Below, one piece after another: positions 6,457 to 13,895 of a stretch of DNA of 21,738 nt. A model generated the notes under the pieces. That model worked only from the letters and a program-made list of their open reading frames with translations, made no database searches and had not been told where the DNA came from. Both the position numbers and the translations under genes were made by a program. Location: the NCBI GenBank assembly GCA_023450335.1, contig JAEXHA010000071.1, positions 1-21,738 on the forward strand. The letters run 5' to 3'. How positions within the stretch are numbered: the first letter of the stretch is position 1; each line of letters begins with the position of its first letter. Source of the stretch: Actinomycetes bacterium. GTDB taxonomy: Bacteria; Actinomycetota; Actinomycetes; Actinomycetales; Microbacteriaceae.

Positions 6457-8493
6457 GTGACGATACGTGCGCGCTTGTCGATGGCGGCCGGCCTTTCTCT
6501 GATCGCTTCGCTGCTCGTCGTGGCACAGCCTGCCCAAGCAGCGCCGACGACCGCTTCCGATCTCCCGGGTCTTCTCCGCGTCGCCGCCGAGACGACCACT
6601 CCGAAGTATGACCGCAGCCGCTTTCAGCATTGGATCGATACGGACCGCAACGGTTGCAACACGCGATATGAAGTGCTCATCGCGGAGTCGACCAGCCCAG
6701 TGACCGTCGGCGGTGACTGCTCGCTGAGCGGCGGGACGTGGGTCTCCGCCCTCGACGGCGCGGTCGCGGCTTCACCGACCCAGGTCGAGATCGATCACCA
6801 CGTCGCGCTCGCGGAAGCGTGGCGGTCTGGCGCTTCGTCGTGGACCGACTCGCAACGCCGTGACTTCGCCAATGACCTGGCCTACCCATACGTATTGAAT
6901 GCGACATCATCGGCTTCCAACCAGTCCAAGTCAGACAAGGACCCGGCCGAATGGATGCCGCCCAACACGGCCTACCGTTGCGAGTACGCGACGAGTTGGG
7001 CATTGGTCAAATACCGGTGGTCCCTCGCCGTAGACAGTGCAGAGCTCGCAGCGCTCACGAATGAGTTGAGCGGCCCGTGTGGCACAACGCCCGTCTCGCT
7101 CCCGACGGTGGCGGTGACCCCTCGCGACCTTCCGACGACGCCCACTGTCACGACTCCTGGCGTGGGCGTCACACGGCTCGCCGGAGACGATCGCTACGCC
7201 ACGGCCATCCAGGTCTCCCGCCAGTACGCACCGAACGTTCCGGCCGTCTTCGTGGCCACGGGTACGAACTTCCCGGATGCGCTGTCTGCCGCCGCGGCGG
7301 CCTCGCTGATCGGTGGTCCGCTGCTGCTGACGCCCTCAGCCACGCTCCCGGCCGCGGTCGCCAACGAGATCAATCGGCTTCGACCCGCGAAGATCTACGT
7401 GCTCAGCGGCACCGGGGCCGTGTCCGCGCAGACGTTCAACGCGCTCCGCAGCATTGCGCCGACGACCCGCCTCGGCAAGGCCGACCGATACACGACCGGC
7501 CTGCACATCGTCGATTCTCTGTTCCGCACGGCGGACACGGCCTTCATCGCGACCGGTCGGTCCTTCCCCGACGCCTTGGCCGCCACCGGTGCCGCCGGCG
7601 CTATCGGCGCGCCGGTGATCCTCGTCGACGGTGCGCGATCGAGCGTGCCCTCAGCCGTCGTGAAGTCGCTGCAGCGACTCGGGGTAAGCAAGGTCGTGAT
7701 CGCCGGTGGCCCCGGTGCTGTCTCCAGCGGCATCCAGAACCAGCTCGCGCGCGCGTACAGCGTGACACGCTCAGGCGGTTCGGACCGTTACGAGACGGCT
7801 GCCCTGGTCAACTCTCGCTTCTTCCCGGCCGGCGCTTCCGACACCGCCTTCCTGGCCACAGGTCTCAATTTCCCCGACGCTCTCGCCGGTGCGGCGCTGG
7901 CAGGCACCGTAGGCGCACCGCTCTTCGTCACAGCGCCGACCTGCGTTCCGGCTTCGGTGCGGCCCACCATTGCCGGCTTCCGGGCCTCGAAGACTCTGGT
8001 CCTCGGGGGCACATCGGTGGTCAGCAACGCAGCCGCGAAGAACACCGGGTGTCTCGCCTCGGCAGTCCCCACGGTGTCCGGCACGACGAAGGTGCACAAT
8101 ACCCTCACCGCCCGCCCCGGCGCTTGGACCGCTGGGACCTCGTACACGTATCAGTGGTATGCCAGCGGCGCGGCGATCGCCGGCGCCACCGGCACATCGC
8201 TGAAGCTCGGCACCGCGCAGGCCGGCAAGAAGATCAGCGTCAAAGTCACCGGCCGGAAATCCGGATACACCACCGTGACGCGCACCTCCGCCGCCACTGC
8301 GAAGATCGGTTATCCGGCCAGCACGACCCCGACATCGAAGACCTGTCCTTCATGGGCACGCATCAAGGGCAACGCGAGTTCGATGATCTACCACGTGCCG
8401 GGCGGGCAGTATTACGACCGCACTGTGCCGGAGGAGTGCTTCAGCACCGAGGCTGCGGCCCGCGCGGCCGGTTATCGCGCCTCGAAGCGCTGA
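6457..8493 (+). CDS. Secreted HNH (DUF1524) nuclease fused to cell-wall-binding repeats
   Basis: A 678-residue exported protein. Residues 1-28 form a signal peptide (Arg-containing start, hydrophobic core, AQPAQA cleavage site). Residues about 50-205 are a DUF1524/HNH-type nuclease domain: DRNGCNTR, VEIDHHVALAEAW (110-122) with likely catalytic Asp113/His114, and NQSKSDKDPAEWMPP (155-169). Three cell_wall_binding_2 repeats follow (about 238-333, 337-433, 437-530), each with DRY-T and NFPDAL or SFPDAL. Next come an Ig-like segment (about 537-617) and a Cys-pair C-terminal domain (630-678, KGNASSMIYHVPGGQYYDR) like the actinobacterial 'sunset' domain. It probably cuts DNA at or outside the cell surface. 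The GTG at 6457 follows GGGGGA closely. Codon use is somewhat less GC-biased than its neighbours. Confidence 0.85.
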   Translation: MTIRARLSMAAGLSLIASLLVVAQPAQAAPTTASDLPGLLRVAAETTTPKYDRSRFQHWIDTDRNGCNTRYEVLIAESTSPVTVGGDCSLSGGTWVSALDGAVAASPTQVEIDHHVALAEAWRSGASSWTDSQRRDFANDLAYPYVLNATSSASNQSKSDKDPAEWMPPNTAYRCEYATSWALVKYRWSLAVDSAELAALTNELSGPCGTTPVSLPTVAVTPRDLPTTPTVTTPGVGVTRLAGDDRYATAIQVSRQYAPNVPAVFVATGTNFPDALSAAAAASLIGGPLLLTPSATLPAAVANEINRLRPAKIYVLSGTGAVSAQTFNALRSIAPTTRLGKADRYTTGLHIVDSLFRTADTAFIATGRSFPDALAATGAAGAIGAPVILVDGARSSVPSAVVKSLQRLGVSKVVIAGGPGAVSSGIQNQLARAYSVTRSGGSDRYETAALVNSRFFPAGASDTAFLATGLNFPDALAGAALAGTVGAPLFVTAPTCVPASVRPTIAGFRASKTLVLGGTSVVSNAAAKNTGCLASAVPTVSGTTKVHNTLTARPGAWTAGTSYTYQWYASGAAIAGATGTSLKLGTAQAGKKISVKVTGRKSGYTTVTRTSAATAKIGYPASTTPTSKTCPSWARIKGNASSMIYHVPGGQYYDRTVPEECFSTEAAARAAGYRASKR

Positions 8494-8549
8494 CTCGCCG
8501 GGCTCTCCAACCGGGAGCGCAGGTGAAGGGCGGCCAATGGCCCCGAGGT

Positions 8550-8582
8550 ATGCCGTGTGCGGCATCTGCCCCCGCGTAGAGT
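8550..8582 (+). promoter_or_regulatory. Hairpin plus -10 box upstream of the desaturase
   Basis: ATGCCGTGTGCGGCAT (8550-8565) is a perfect 6-bp inverted repeat with a 4-base loop. TAGAGT (8577-8582) is a candidate -10 box for the desaturase. As in front of the nuclease gene, the dyad covers the -35/spacer region, so it may be an operator. Alternatively it could be a weak terminator for the nuclease gene, though no T-run follows. Confidence 0.35.
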
Positions 8583-8660
8583 CGCGCCTACGGCGGTCGG
8601 CGCTGACCGTCACAATCCAGTGTGGCTCTCGGGTCGTTCTGACGACCTGAGGAGCCCGCC

Positions 8661-9758
8661 ATCACCACTACCACCGCTTCGACGCTCGGACCGATCCGTC
8701 AGACTTACGCGTCGTCGTTCCCCGCCATCGGCCGCGCGTACACGCAGGTTTCAAACGTCGCGAAAGAGACCGGCCTGCTGCAGCGCACGCCGTGGTTCTA
8801 CGCTCTCGTGGGCACCGTGATCGCACTCGGCATCGGCGGCTGCATCACGGGATTCATCCTGCTGGGCGACAGCTGGTTCCAGCTGCTGATCGCCGGCGCC
8901 CTCGGCATCCTGTTCACCCAGGCGGCCTTTCTCGCCCACGAAGCGGCGCACCGCCAGATCCTGAAGACCGGGCCGGGCAACGACCGGCTCGCCCGGCTCA
9001 TCGGCTCGGGCGTCGTCGGCATGAGCTACTCGTGGTGGGATGCCAAGCACTCCCGCCACCACGCCAATCCCAACCGTGTCGGCAAAGACCCGGACATCGA
9101 CATCGACACGATCTCGTTCCTCGATGAGGACGCCGCCAAGGCGCGCGGCGTGCAGCGCTGGATCACGCAGCGGCAGGGCTGGCTGTTCTTCCCGCTGTTG
9201 ACGCTCGAGGGGCTGAACCTGCACTTCCTCAGCATCAAATACCTCGTCACGACGCCGGCGGTCAAGGGCCGGTGGCTCGAGCTCGGACTCATCATCGCCC
9301 GTCTGGCGATCGTCATCGTCCCGGTGTTCCTGCTGCTGCCGCTGGGCATGGCGTTCGCGTTCCTCGGTGTGCAGTTGGCGGTGTTCGGCGTGTACATGGG
9401 CGCGTCGTTCGCGCCCAACCACAAGGGCATGCCGATCATCGCGCCCGACGCCAAGCTCGACTTCTTCACGAAGCAGGTGCGCACCTCGCGCAACATCCGC
9501 GGCGGCTGGTGGGCCACGTGGCTCATGGGCGGCCTCAACTACCAGGTCGAGCACCACCTGTTCCCGAGCATGGCCCGCCCGCACCTCGCGAAGGCACGCG
9601 AGATCGTCCGCGACTACTGCGAGACCCTCGACGTGCCGTACACCGAGACGAGCCTGTGGCGTTCGTACGCGATCGTCATCGACTACCTCAACCGCGTCGG
9701 CCTCGCCGCCCGCGACCCCTTCGACTGCCCGATGGTCGGCCAGTACCGCCGCGTCTGA
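8661..9758 (+). CDS. Membrane fatty-acid desaturase (probable ATC start)
   Basis: A 365-residue acyl-lipid/acyl-CoA desaturase with the three histidine boxes HEAAH (93-97), HSRHH (130-134) and QVEHH (295-299), and paired membrane segments around 45-90 and 205-245. It introduces double bonds into membrane fatty acids using a diiron centre. The coding frame clearly extends upstream of the first standard start (GTG 8808, inside the first membrane helix). It reaches ATC ACC ACT ACC at 8661, preceded at six bases by GAGGAG; an in-frame TGA stands at 8640-8642. No ATG, GTG or TTG lies between that stop and 8808. The start is therefore ATC, or the ATG has been lost by mutation or a base-call error. 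Confidence 0.88.
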   Translation: MTTTTASTLGPIRQTYASSFPAIGRAYTQVSNVAKETGLLQRTPWFYALVGTVIALGIGGCITGFILLGDSWFQLLIAGALGILFTQAAFLAHEAAHRQILKTGPGNDRLARLIGSGVVGMSYSWWDAKHSRHHANPNRVGKDPDIDIDTISFLDEDAAKARGVQRWITQRQGWLFFPLLTLEGLNLHFLSIKYLVTTPAVKGRWLELGLIIARLAIVIVPVFLLLPLGMAFAFLGVQLAVFGVYMGASFAPNHKGMPIIAPDAKLDFFTKQVRTSRNIRGGWWATWLMGGLNYQVEHHLFPSMARPHLAKAREIVRDYCETLDVPYTETSLWRSYAIVIDYLNRVGLAARDPFDCPMVGQYRRV

Positions 9759-9769
9759 GCGCTGGACCT

Positions 9770-9795
9770 GTCGGCCTGCCGACGCCGCGACGGCG
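9770..9795 (+). terminator. Possible terminator hairpins after the desaturase
   Basis: Two adjoining dyads lie just after the stop: GTCGGC-CT-GCCGAC (9770-9783) and CGCCG-CGA-CGGCG (9783-9795). They share one base. Neither has a T-run, which is common in GC-rich actinobacteria. Support is structural only. Confidence 0.35.
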
Positions 9796-9836
9796 AGCGG
9801 GGCGCGAGTTCCCAGCATCCACCTAACCCGTCTCGA

Positions 9837-9842
9837 TAGCGT
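9837..9842 (+). promoter_or_regulatory. -10 box for a leaderless synthetase transcript
   Basis: TAGCGT ends six bases before the ATG at 9849, so transcription should start at or next to the A of ATG. No ribosome-binding site is present upstream, consistent with leaderless translation. Confidence 0.45.
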
Positions 9843-9848
9843 CGGGCC

Positions 9849-10547
9849 ATGGACGCTCCGAACGCCGTCGCCGTCATCACCGACACCGGGCTGGAGACGT
9901 TCTCACCCCATCAGCTGCGCGCGATGCGCGACGAGTTCCAGCGGTTCCTGCTGCAGTACCAGTTCGGGCTGCGCGAGGTCGAGACCAAGCTCGGCATCCT
10001 GCGCGACGAGTTCCAGCTCGTGCACGACTACAACCCCATCGAGCACGTCTCGGGCCGTGTGAAGTCCGCCGACAGCCTCGTCGACAAGATGGTCCGCAAG
10101 GGCATCCCGGCTGACTTCGCGTCGATCCGCGAGCACATCACCGACATCGCCGGCGTGCGCGTGACGTGCAGTTTCGCGACCGACGTGTACCGGCTGTTCG
10201 ACCTGCTGACCCAGCAGGACGACATCACCGTCGTGCAGGTCAAGGACTACATCGCCGAGCCCAAGCCCAACGGCTACCAGAGCCTGCACGCGATCGTGCG
10301 GGTGCCGGTGTTCCTCTCGTCGGGCCGCGTCGACGTCACCGTCGAAGTGCAGTTCCGCACGATCGCGATGGACTTCTGGGCCAGCCTCGAGCACAAGATC
10401 TACTACAAGTACGACGGCGCCGTGCCCGAGGGGCTGCTGGCCGAGCTGAAGGATGCCGCGGACTCGGCCGCCGAACTCGACGCCCGCATGGCACGGTTGC
10501 ACGGGCAGCTGCACCCCGCGCCGAGCACGCGCCTGACCGCGGTGTGA
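9849..10547 (+). CDS. Small alarmone synthetase, (p)ppGpp synthetase domain only
   Basis: A 232-residue stand-alone RelA/SpoT-type synthetase resembling the RelQ/RelP class. Motifs: GRVKSADSLVDK (69-80), ITDIAGVRV (97-105), KDYIAEPKPNGYQSLH (132-147), VEVQFRT (165-171) and the helix DFWASLEHKIYYK (175-187). These make up the ATP- and GDP/GTP-binding synthetase site. There is no hydrolase HD domain, no TGS and no ACT domain. It would transfer pyrophosphate from ATP to GTP or GDP in the cytoplasm. It appears monocistronic, with a leaderless start and a hairpin after the stop. Whether it belongs to the RelP or RelQ subfamily cannot be decided here. Confidence 0.92.
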   Translation: MDAPNAVAVITDTGLETFSPHQLRAMRDEFQRFLLQYQFGLREVETKLGILRDEFQLVHDYNPIEHVSGRVKSADSLVDKMVRKGIPADFASIREHITDIAGVRVTCSFATDVYRLFDLLTQQDDITVVQVKDYIAEPKPNGYQSLHAIVRVPVFLSSGRVDVTVEVQFRTIAMDFWASLEHKIYYKYDGAVPEGLLAELKDAADSAAELDARMARLHGQLHPAPSTRLTAV

Positions 10548-10549
10548 GG

Positions 10550-10567
10550 CGCCTCGCACGCGAGGCG
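10550..10567 (+). terminator. Terminator hairpin after the alarmone synthetase
   Basis: CGCCTCG-CACG-CGAGGCG is a perfect 7-bp stem with a 4-base loop, starting three bases after the stop codon. It lacks a T-run but is well placed between convergent genes. Confidence 0.6.
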
Positions 10568-10616
10568 TGATGAGCGCCCCAGGCCGCCGGGCACCGGTCG
10601 CCCCCGCTGCACGCGA

Positions 10617-10648
10617 AGCGGCGCCCGAGCCGAGGCCCGGACGCCGCT
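10617..10648 (-). terminator. Terminator hairpin after the rhamnose transporter operon
   Basis: On the minus strand, AGCGGCG-T-CCG and CGG-G-CGCCGCT form an 11-bp stem with one U-G pair and a 10-base loop. It begins 13 bases after the rhaS stop. It could also act on plus-strand transcription. Confidence 0.6.
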
Positions 10649-10661
10649 CGATCAGCGCGAC

Positions 10662-11708
10662 TCAGAAGTCGAAGTCGCCGATGTTGTCCGCGTCGAACAC
10701 GAACGGGTCACCCAGGAGCACCGAAGCGCCCTCGCCGACCTCGAACGAGCCGAGACGCCCGGCCTCGAACGTGTCGCCGGCCTCGCCGGAGATCTCACCG
10801 GCCGCCAGTGCCTGCGCGGCGAAGGCGGCGAGGTAGCCCAGGTCGGCGGGGTTCCACAGCGCGAACGCGGTGACGGTGCCGTCCTCGACGTACTCGCGCA
10901 TCTGGTTCGGGGTGCCCAGACCCGTGAGCGCCACGGTGCCCTTGTACTCCGAGGTCGACAGGTAGCGCGCAGCGGCGGCGATGCCGACGGTGGTCGGCGA
11001 GACGATGCCCTTGAGCTCGGGGTAGGTCTGCAGCAGCGCCGCGGTCTTGTCGAACGACGTCTGGTCGTCGTCATCGCCGTAGACGACCTCGACGAGCTCG
11101 ATGTCGGGGTGGTTGGCGGCCAGCTCGGCCTCCATCATCTCGATCCAGGCGTTCTGGTTGGTGGCGTTGGCCGAGGCCGACAGCACCGCGATCTGCCCGG
11201 CGTCGCCGATCTGCTCGGCGATCAGGTCGACCTGCACCTGGGCGATGCCCTCCGCAGTGGCCTGGTTGATGAACAGGTCACGGCAGTCGGGGTTGGTGTC
11301 CGAGTCGAACGTGACGACCTTGACGCCCACCGAGCGTGCCTCGTCGAGGGCGTCGCAGATGGCCTCGGGGTCGTTGGCCGACACGATGAGCGCGTCGGTG
11401 CCCTGCTGGGCGGCGGTCTGGATGAAGCTCACCTGCGAGGTGGGCGTCGCCTCGGTCGGGCCGACCTCTTCGAAGTCGCCGCCGAACTCTTCGACGGCCT
11501 CTTCGGCGCCGCCCGTCGAGGTGTCGAAGTAGGGGTTGCCGAGGTTCTTCGGCAGCATCGTGATCGAGACGGCGTCGCCGTCGCCGGTGTCGCCGCCGTC
11601 GTTACCGTCGTTTCCATTGGACGAGCAGCCGGTCGCGAGGAGCGCGACCGAGACGGTCAGGGCCGCGGCCGCCAGGGCGGAGCGTCCCTTCCGGTGGAGT
11701 CCGAACAT
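10662..11708 (-). CDS. rhaS: Rhamnose ABC transporter substrate-binding lipoprotein
   Basis: A 348-residue type-1 periplasmic-binding-family lipoprotein. The signal sequence ends in LLATGC with the lipidated Cys at residue 28, followed by a Gly/Asp/Asn-rich linker. The mature protein carries a pattern I recognise from rhamnose-binding proteins: NLGNPYFDTS, SANDPEAICDAL, TFDSDTNPDCRDLFINQAT, VYGDDDDQ and ALWNPADLGYLAAF. The ATG at 11708 has GAAGGA seven bases upstream. The open frame extends 26 codons further, but without a site and across the spacer to the permease gene. It is the last gene of the operon. Rhamnose is the likely ligand by family; a related deoxy sugar is possible. Confidence 0.9.
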   Translation of the reverse strand: MFGLHRKGRSALAAAALTVSVALLATGCSSNGNDGNDGGDTGDGDAVSITMLPKNLGNPYFDTSTGGAEEAVEEFGGDFEEVGPTEATPTSQVSFIQTAAQQGTDALIVSANDPEAICDALDEARSVGVKVVTFDSDTNPDCRDLFINQATAEGIAQVQVDLIAEQIGDAGQIAVLSASANATNQNAWIEMMEAELAANHPDIELVEVVYGDDDDQTSFDKTAALLQTYPELKGIVSPTTVGIAAAARYLSTSEYKGTVALTGLGTPNQMREYVEDGTVTAFALWNPADLGYLAAFAAQALAAGEISGEAGDTFEAGRLGSFEVGEGASVLLGDPFVFDADNIGDFDF

Positions 11709-11745
11709 CTTTGTTTCCTTCCGTGGGGTGATTGCGAGGAGGTGA

Positions 11746-12822
11746 TCAGTGCGCTGACGGATGCCGGGGCGGCGCGGCCGCGGCATCCCCTCGCCCTTTC
11801 TGTCTGCCGATCGCCGCGGCGCGCTTCCGCTGCAGCCACGCGAGGAAGCTGGCGGAGACGACCGAGACGATCAGCAGGAGACCGGTGATGACGTTGATGA
11901 TGTCGCTGCCGACGTTCGCCAGCCGCAGTGCCGAGCTGAGCGTGCCGATCAGCAGCACGCCCGCGATGACTCCGTGCAGGGCGCCCCGGCCACCGAAGAT
12001 CGAGACGCCGCCCAGCAGCACCGCGGCGATGATCTGCAGCTCCATGCCCATGGCGTTGTCGCCGCGGGCATTGCTGTACAGCAGCGTGAAGTAGACGCCG
12101 GCGAAACCCGACACGGCACCGCTGAGCACGAACAGGATGAACTTCGTGCGGCCGACATCGATGCCGGAGAATGCGGCGGCCTCTTTGCCCAGGCCGATGG
12201 CGTACAGCGAACGCCCGAACGGGGTGAAATGCAGCAGGATCGCGAACACGATCGCGAGCACCACGAACGGGATCATGATGACGGGGATCGGCGTGCCGGG
12301 GATGTTCGCTTTGGCCAAGTCGGTCCATTGCTCGGGGAAGTCGGTGATCGCGGTGGTGCCCAGCAGCCCCACGGCGATCCCGCGGAACAGGGCGAGCGTG
12401 CCGATCGTGACGGCCAGGGAGGGCAGGCCGACGACGGTCACGAGGAAGCCGTTGATGGCACCCGCGACGGCACCCACCAGGATCGCGATCAGCGCGGCGG
12501 CCACGAACGGCACCCCGGCCGCGGTGAGCACACCGGTCATGACGCTCGACAGGCCCACGATGCTCGCGACCGACAGGTCGATCTCCTCGGTGACGATGAT
12601 GAGGGTCATCGGCAGGGCGATCAGCAGGATCGGTGCGATGTCGCGCAGCAGGTAGGTGACCGTCAGTGGGCTGTCGAAGTTCGGGATGCTGGTCAGCGCC
12701 ACGATGACGACGAGGGCGAGCACGCCGATGATGGCCGCCTCGCGGGTGAGCAGGATGCGGCGCCAGGCCGGACGGGCGTGGGCGCTGTAGGTGCGGGGCA
12801 CGGTGGCCGTGGCGGTGGTCAT
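11746..12822 (-). CDS. rhaQ: Sugar ABC transporter permease (RhaQ-like)
   Basis: A 358-residue BPD_transp_2 (ribose-type) permease with about nine hydrophobic segments. The family loop TEEIDLSVASIVGLSS lies near residues 79-94, and ALRLANVGSDIINVITGLLLI is near the end. The C-terminal tail is basic, then Ala/Gly/Pro-rich. The ATG at 12822 overlaps the stop of the first permease (ATGA), and rhaS follows after a short spacer. It forms the membrane channel together with the preceding permease. Which permease is P and which is Q is set only by gene order. Confidence 0.85.
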   Translation of the reverse strand: MTTATATVPRTYSAHARPAWRRILLTREAAIIGVLALVVIVALTSIPNFDSPLTVTYLLRDIAPILLIALPMTLIIVTEEIDLSVASIVGLSSVMTGVLTAAGVPFVAAALIAILVGAVAGAINGFLVTVVGLPSLAVTIGTLALFRGIAVGLLGTTAITDFPEQWTDLAKANIPGTPIPVIMIPFVVLAIVFAILLHFTPFGRSLYAIGLGKEAAAFSGIDVGRTKFILFVLSGAVSGFAGVYFTLLYSNARGDNAMGMELQIIAAVLLGGVSIFGGRGALHGVIAGVLLIGTLSSALRLANVGSDIINVITGLLLIVSVVSASFLAWLQRKRAAAIGRQKGRGDAAAAPPRHPSAH

Positions 12823-13895
12823 CGCGTCTGCTCCCTTCCGGCGACGAGGCGTCGATGTTGTCGGAGCGCCAGCACGCGGTCGAGCACGATGGCGCCGATG
12901 ATGAGGATGCCGACGACGGCACGCTGCCAGAAGTCGTCGATGCCGAGGATCGGCAGGGCCCGGTTGATGGTCAGCAGCAGGAACGCGCCGATCGCCGCAC
13001 CCCACACGGTTCCCACACCGCCCGAGATCGCGACGCCGCCGATGACGGCCGCGCCGATGGCCTGCAGCTCCCAGCCGAATCCGGCGCTGGAGGAGACCGT
13101 GCCGTAGCGCGCGGCGTAGAGGACGCCCGCCATGCCGGCCAGGGCCCCCGAGACGACGAAGGCGAAGATCACGCGGCGGGTGACGCGCAGGCCGTACAGG
13201 TGCGCGGCATCCGGGTCGGAGCCGATCGCATACAGCTCGCGGCCACTGCGGAGGTTGCGCAGGTACCACGCGGCGAGGATGAGGACCACGACCGCGATGA
13301 TCGTGAGGATCGGGATGCCGAGGAGGCGGTCGGTGCCCAGGGCGCGGAAGTCGCGCGGCAGGTCGGATGCGTTGATGCGGTCGCTGCCGGTCCACGCGAC
13401 GTTGAGGCCGCGATAGATGTACATCGTGCCGAGCGTGATCACCAGCGCCGGCACGCGGGCGAAGGCCACCAGAGCGCCGTTGATCAGGCCGAGCAGCCCG
13501 CCGAGGACGACGCCGGCGACGAAGACGCCGATGATCGGGATGTCGGGGATGTCGATGAACAGACGCCCGGTCAAGTAGGCGGTCAGACCCACGACCGAGC
13601 CGACCGACAGGTCGACGCTGCGGGTGATGATGACCACAGCCGAGCCGACGGCGACCAGCAGCAGGATCGACGGCGTCAGCAGCAGGTCGCGGAACCCGTC
13701 GGTGGAGAACAGGAAGTTCGGGTTGGCGACGGTCGCGGCCACGACAACGGCGATCAGGGCGATGAGGATGCCGGTCTCTCGCGCCGTCACGATGCCCTTG
13801 ACCAGGCGGGATGCCGCGGAGGTGCCGGGCGGGACGGATGCGGTCGTTGCGCTCATCGTGCCCTTCGGGTGGCTCGGGGTGCGGGTGGTGCTCAT
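12819..13895 (-). CDS. rhaP: Sugar ABC transporter permease (RhaP-like)
   Basis: A 358-residue BPD_transp_2 permease paralogous to its downstream neighbour. It has VVIITRSVDLSVGSVVGL (about residues 73-90) and repeated hydrophobic segments. The ATG at 13895 shares one base with the ATPase stop (TGATG), favouring coupled translation. A second ATG at 13856 (MSATTASV) is preceded by GAAGG five bases away and would give 345 residues; it may be the real start. Function: half of the transmembrane channel for rhamnose-type sugar import. Confidence 0.86.
   Translation of the reverse strand: MSTTRTPSHPKGTMSATTASVPPGTSAASRLVKGIVTARETGILIALIAVVVAATVANPNFLFSTDGFRDLLLTPSILLLVAVGSAVVIITRSVDLSVGSVVGLTAYLTGRLFIDIPDIPIIGVFVAGVVLGGLLGLINGALVAFARVPALVITLGTMYIYRGLNVAWTGSDRINASDLPRDFRALGTDRLLGIPILTIIAVVVLILAAWYLRNLRSGRELYAIGSDPDAAHLYGLRVTRRVIFAFVVSGALAGMAGVLYAARYGTVSSSAGFGWELQAIGAAVIGGVAISGGVGTVWGAAIGAFLLLTINRALPILGIDDFWQRAVVGILIIGAIVLDRVLALRQHRRLVAGREQTR

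Noticed and set aside
8808..9758. Desaturase starting at GTG 8808 (316 residues)
   Set aside because: It would truncate the first membrane helix and lacks a good ribosome-binding site; coding character continues upstream to ATC 8661.
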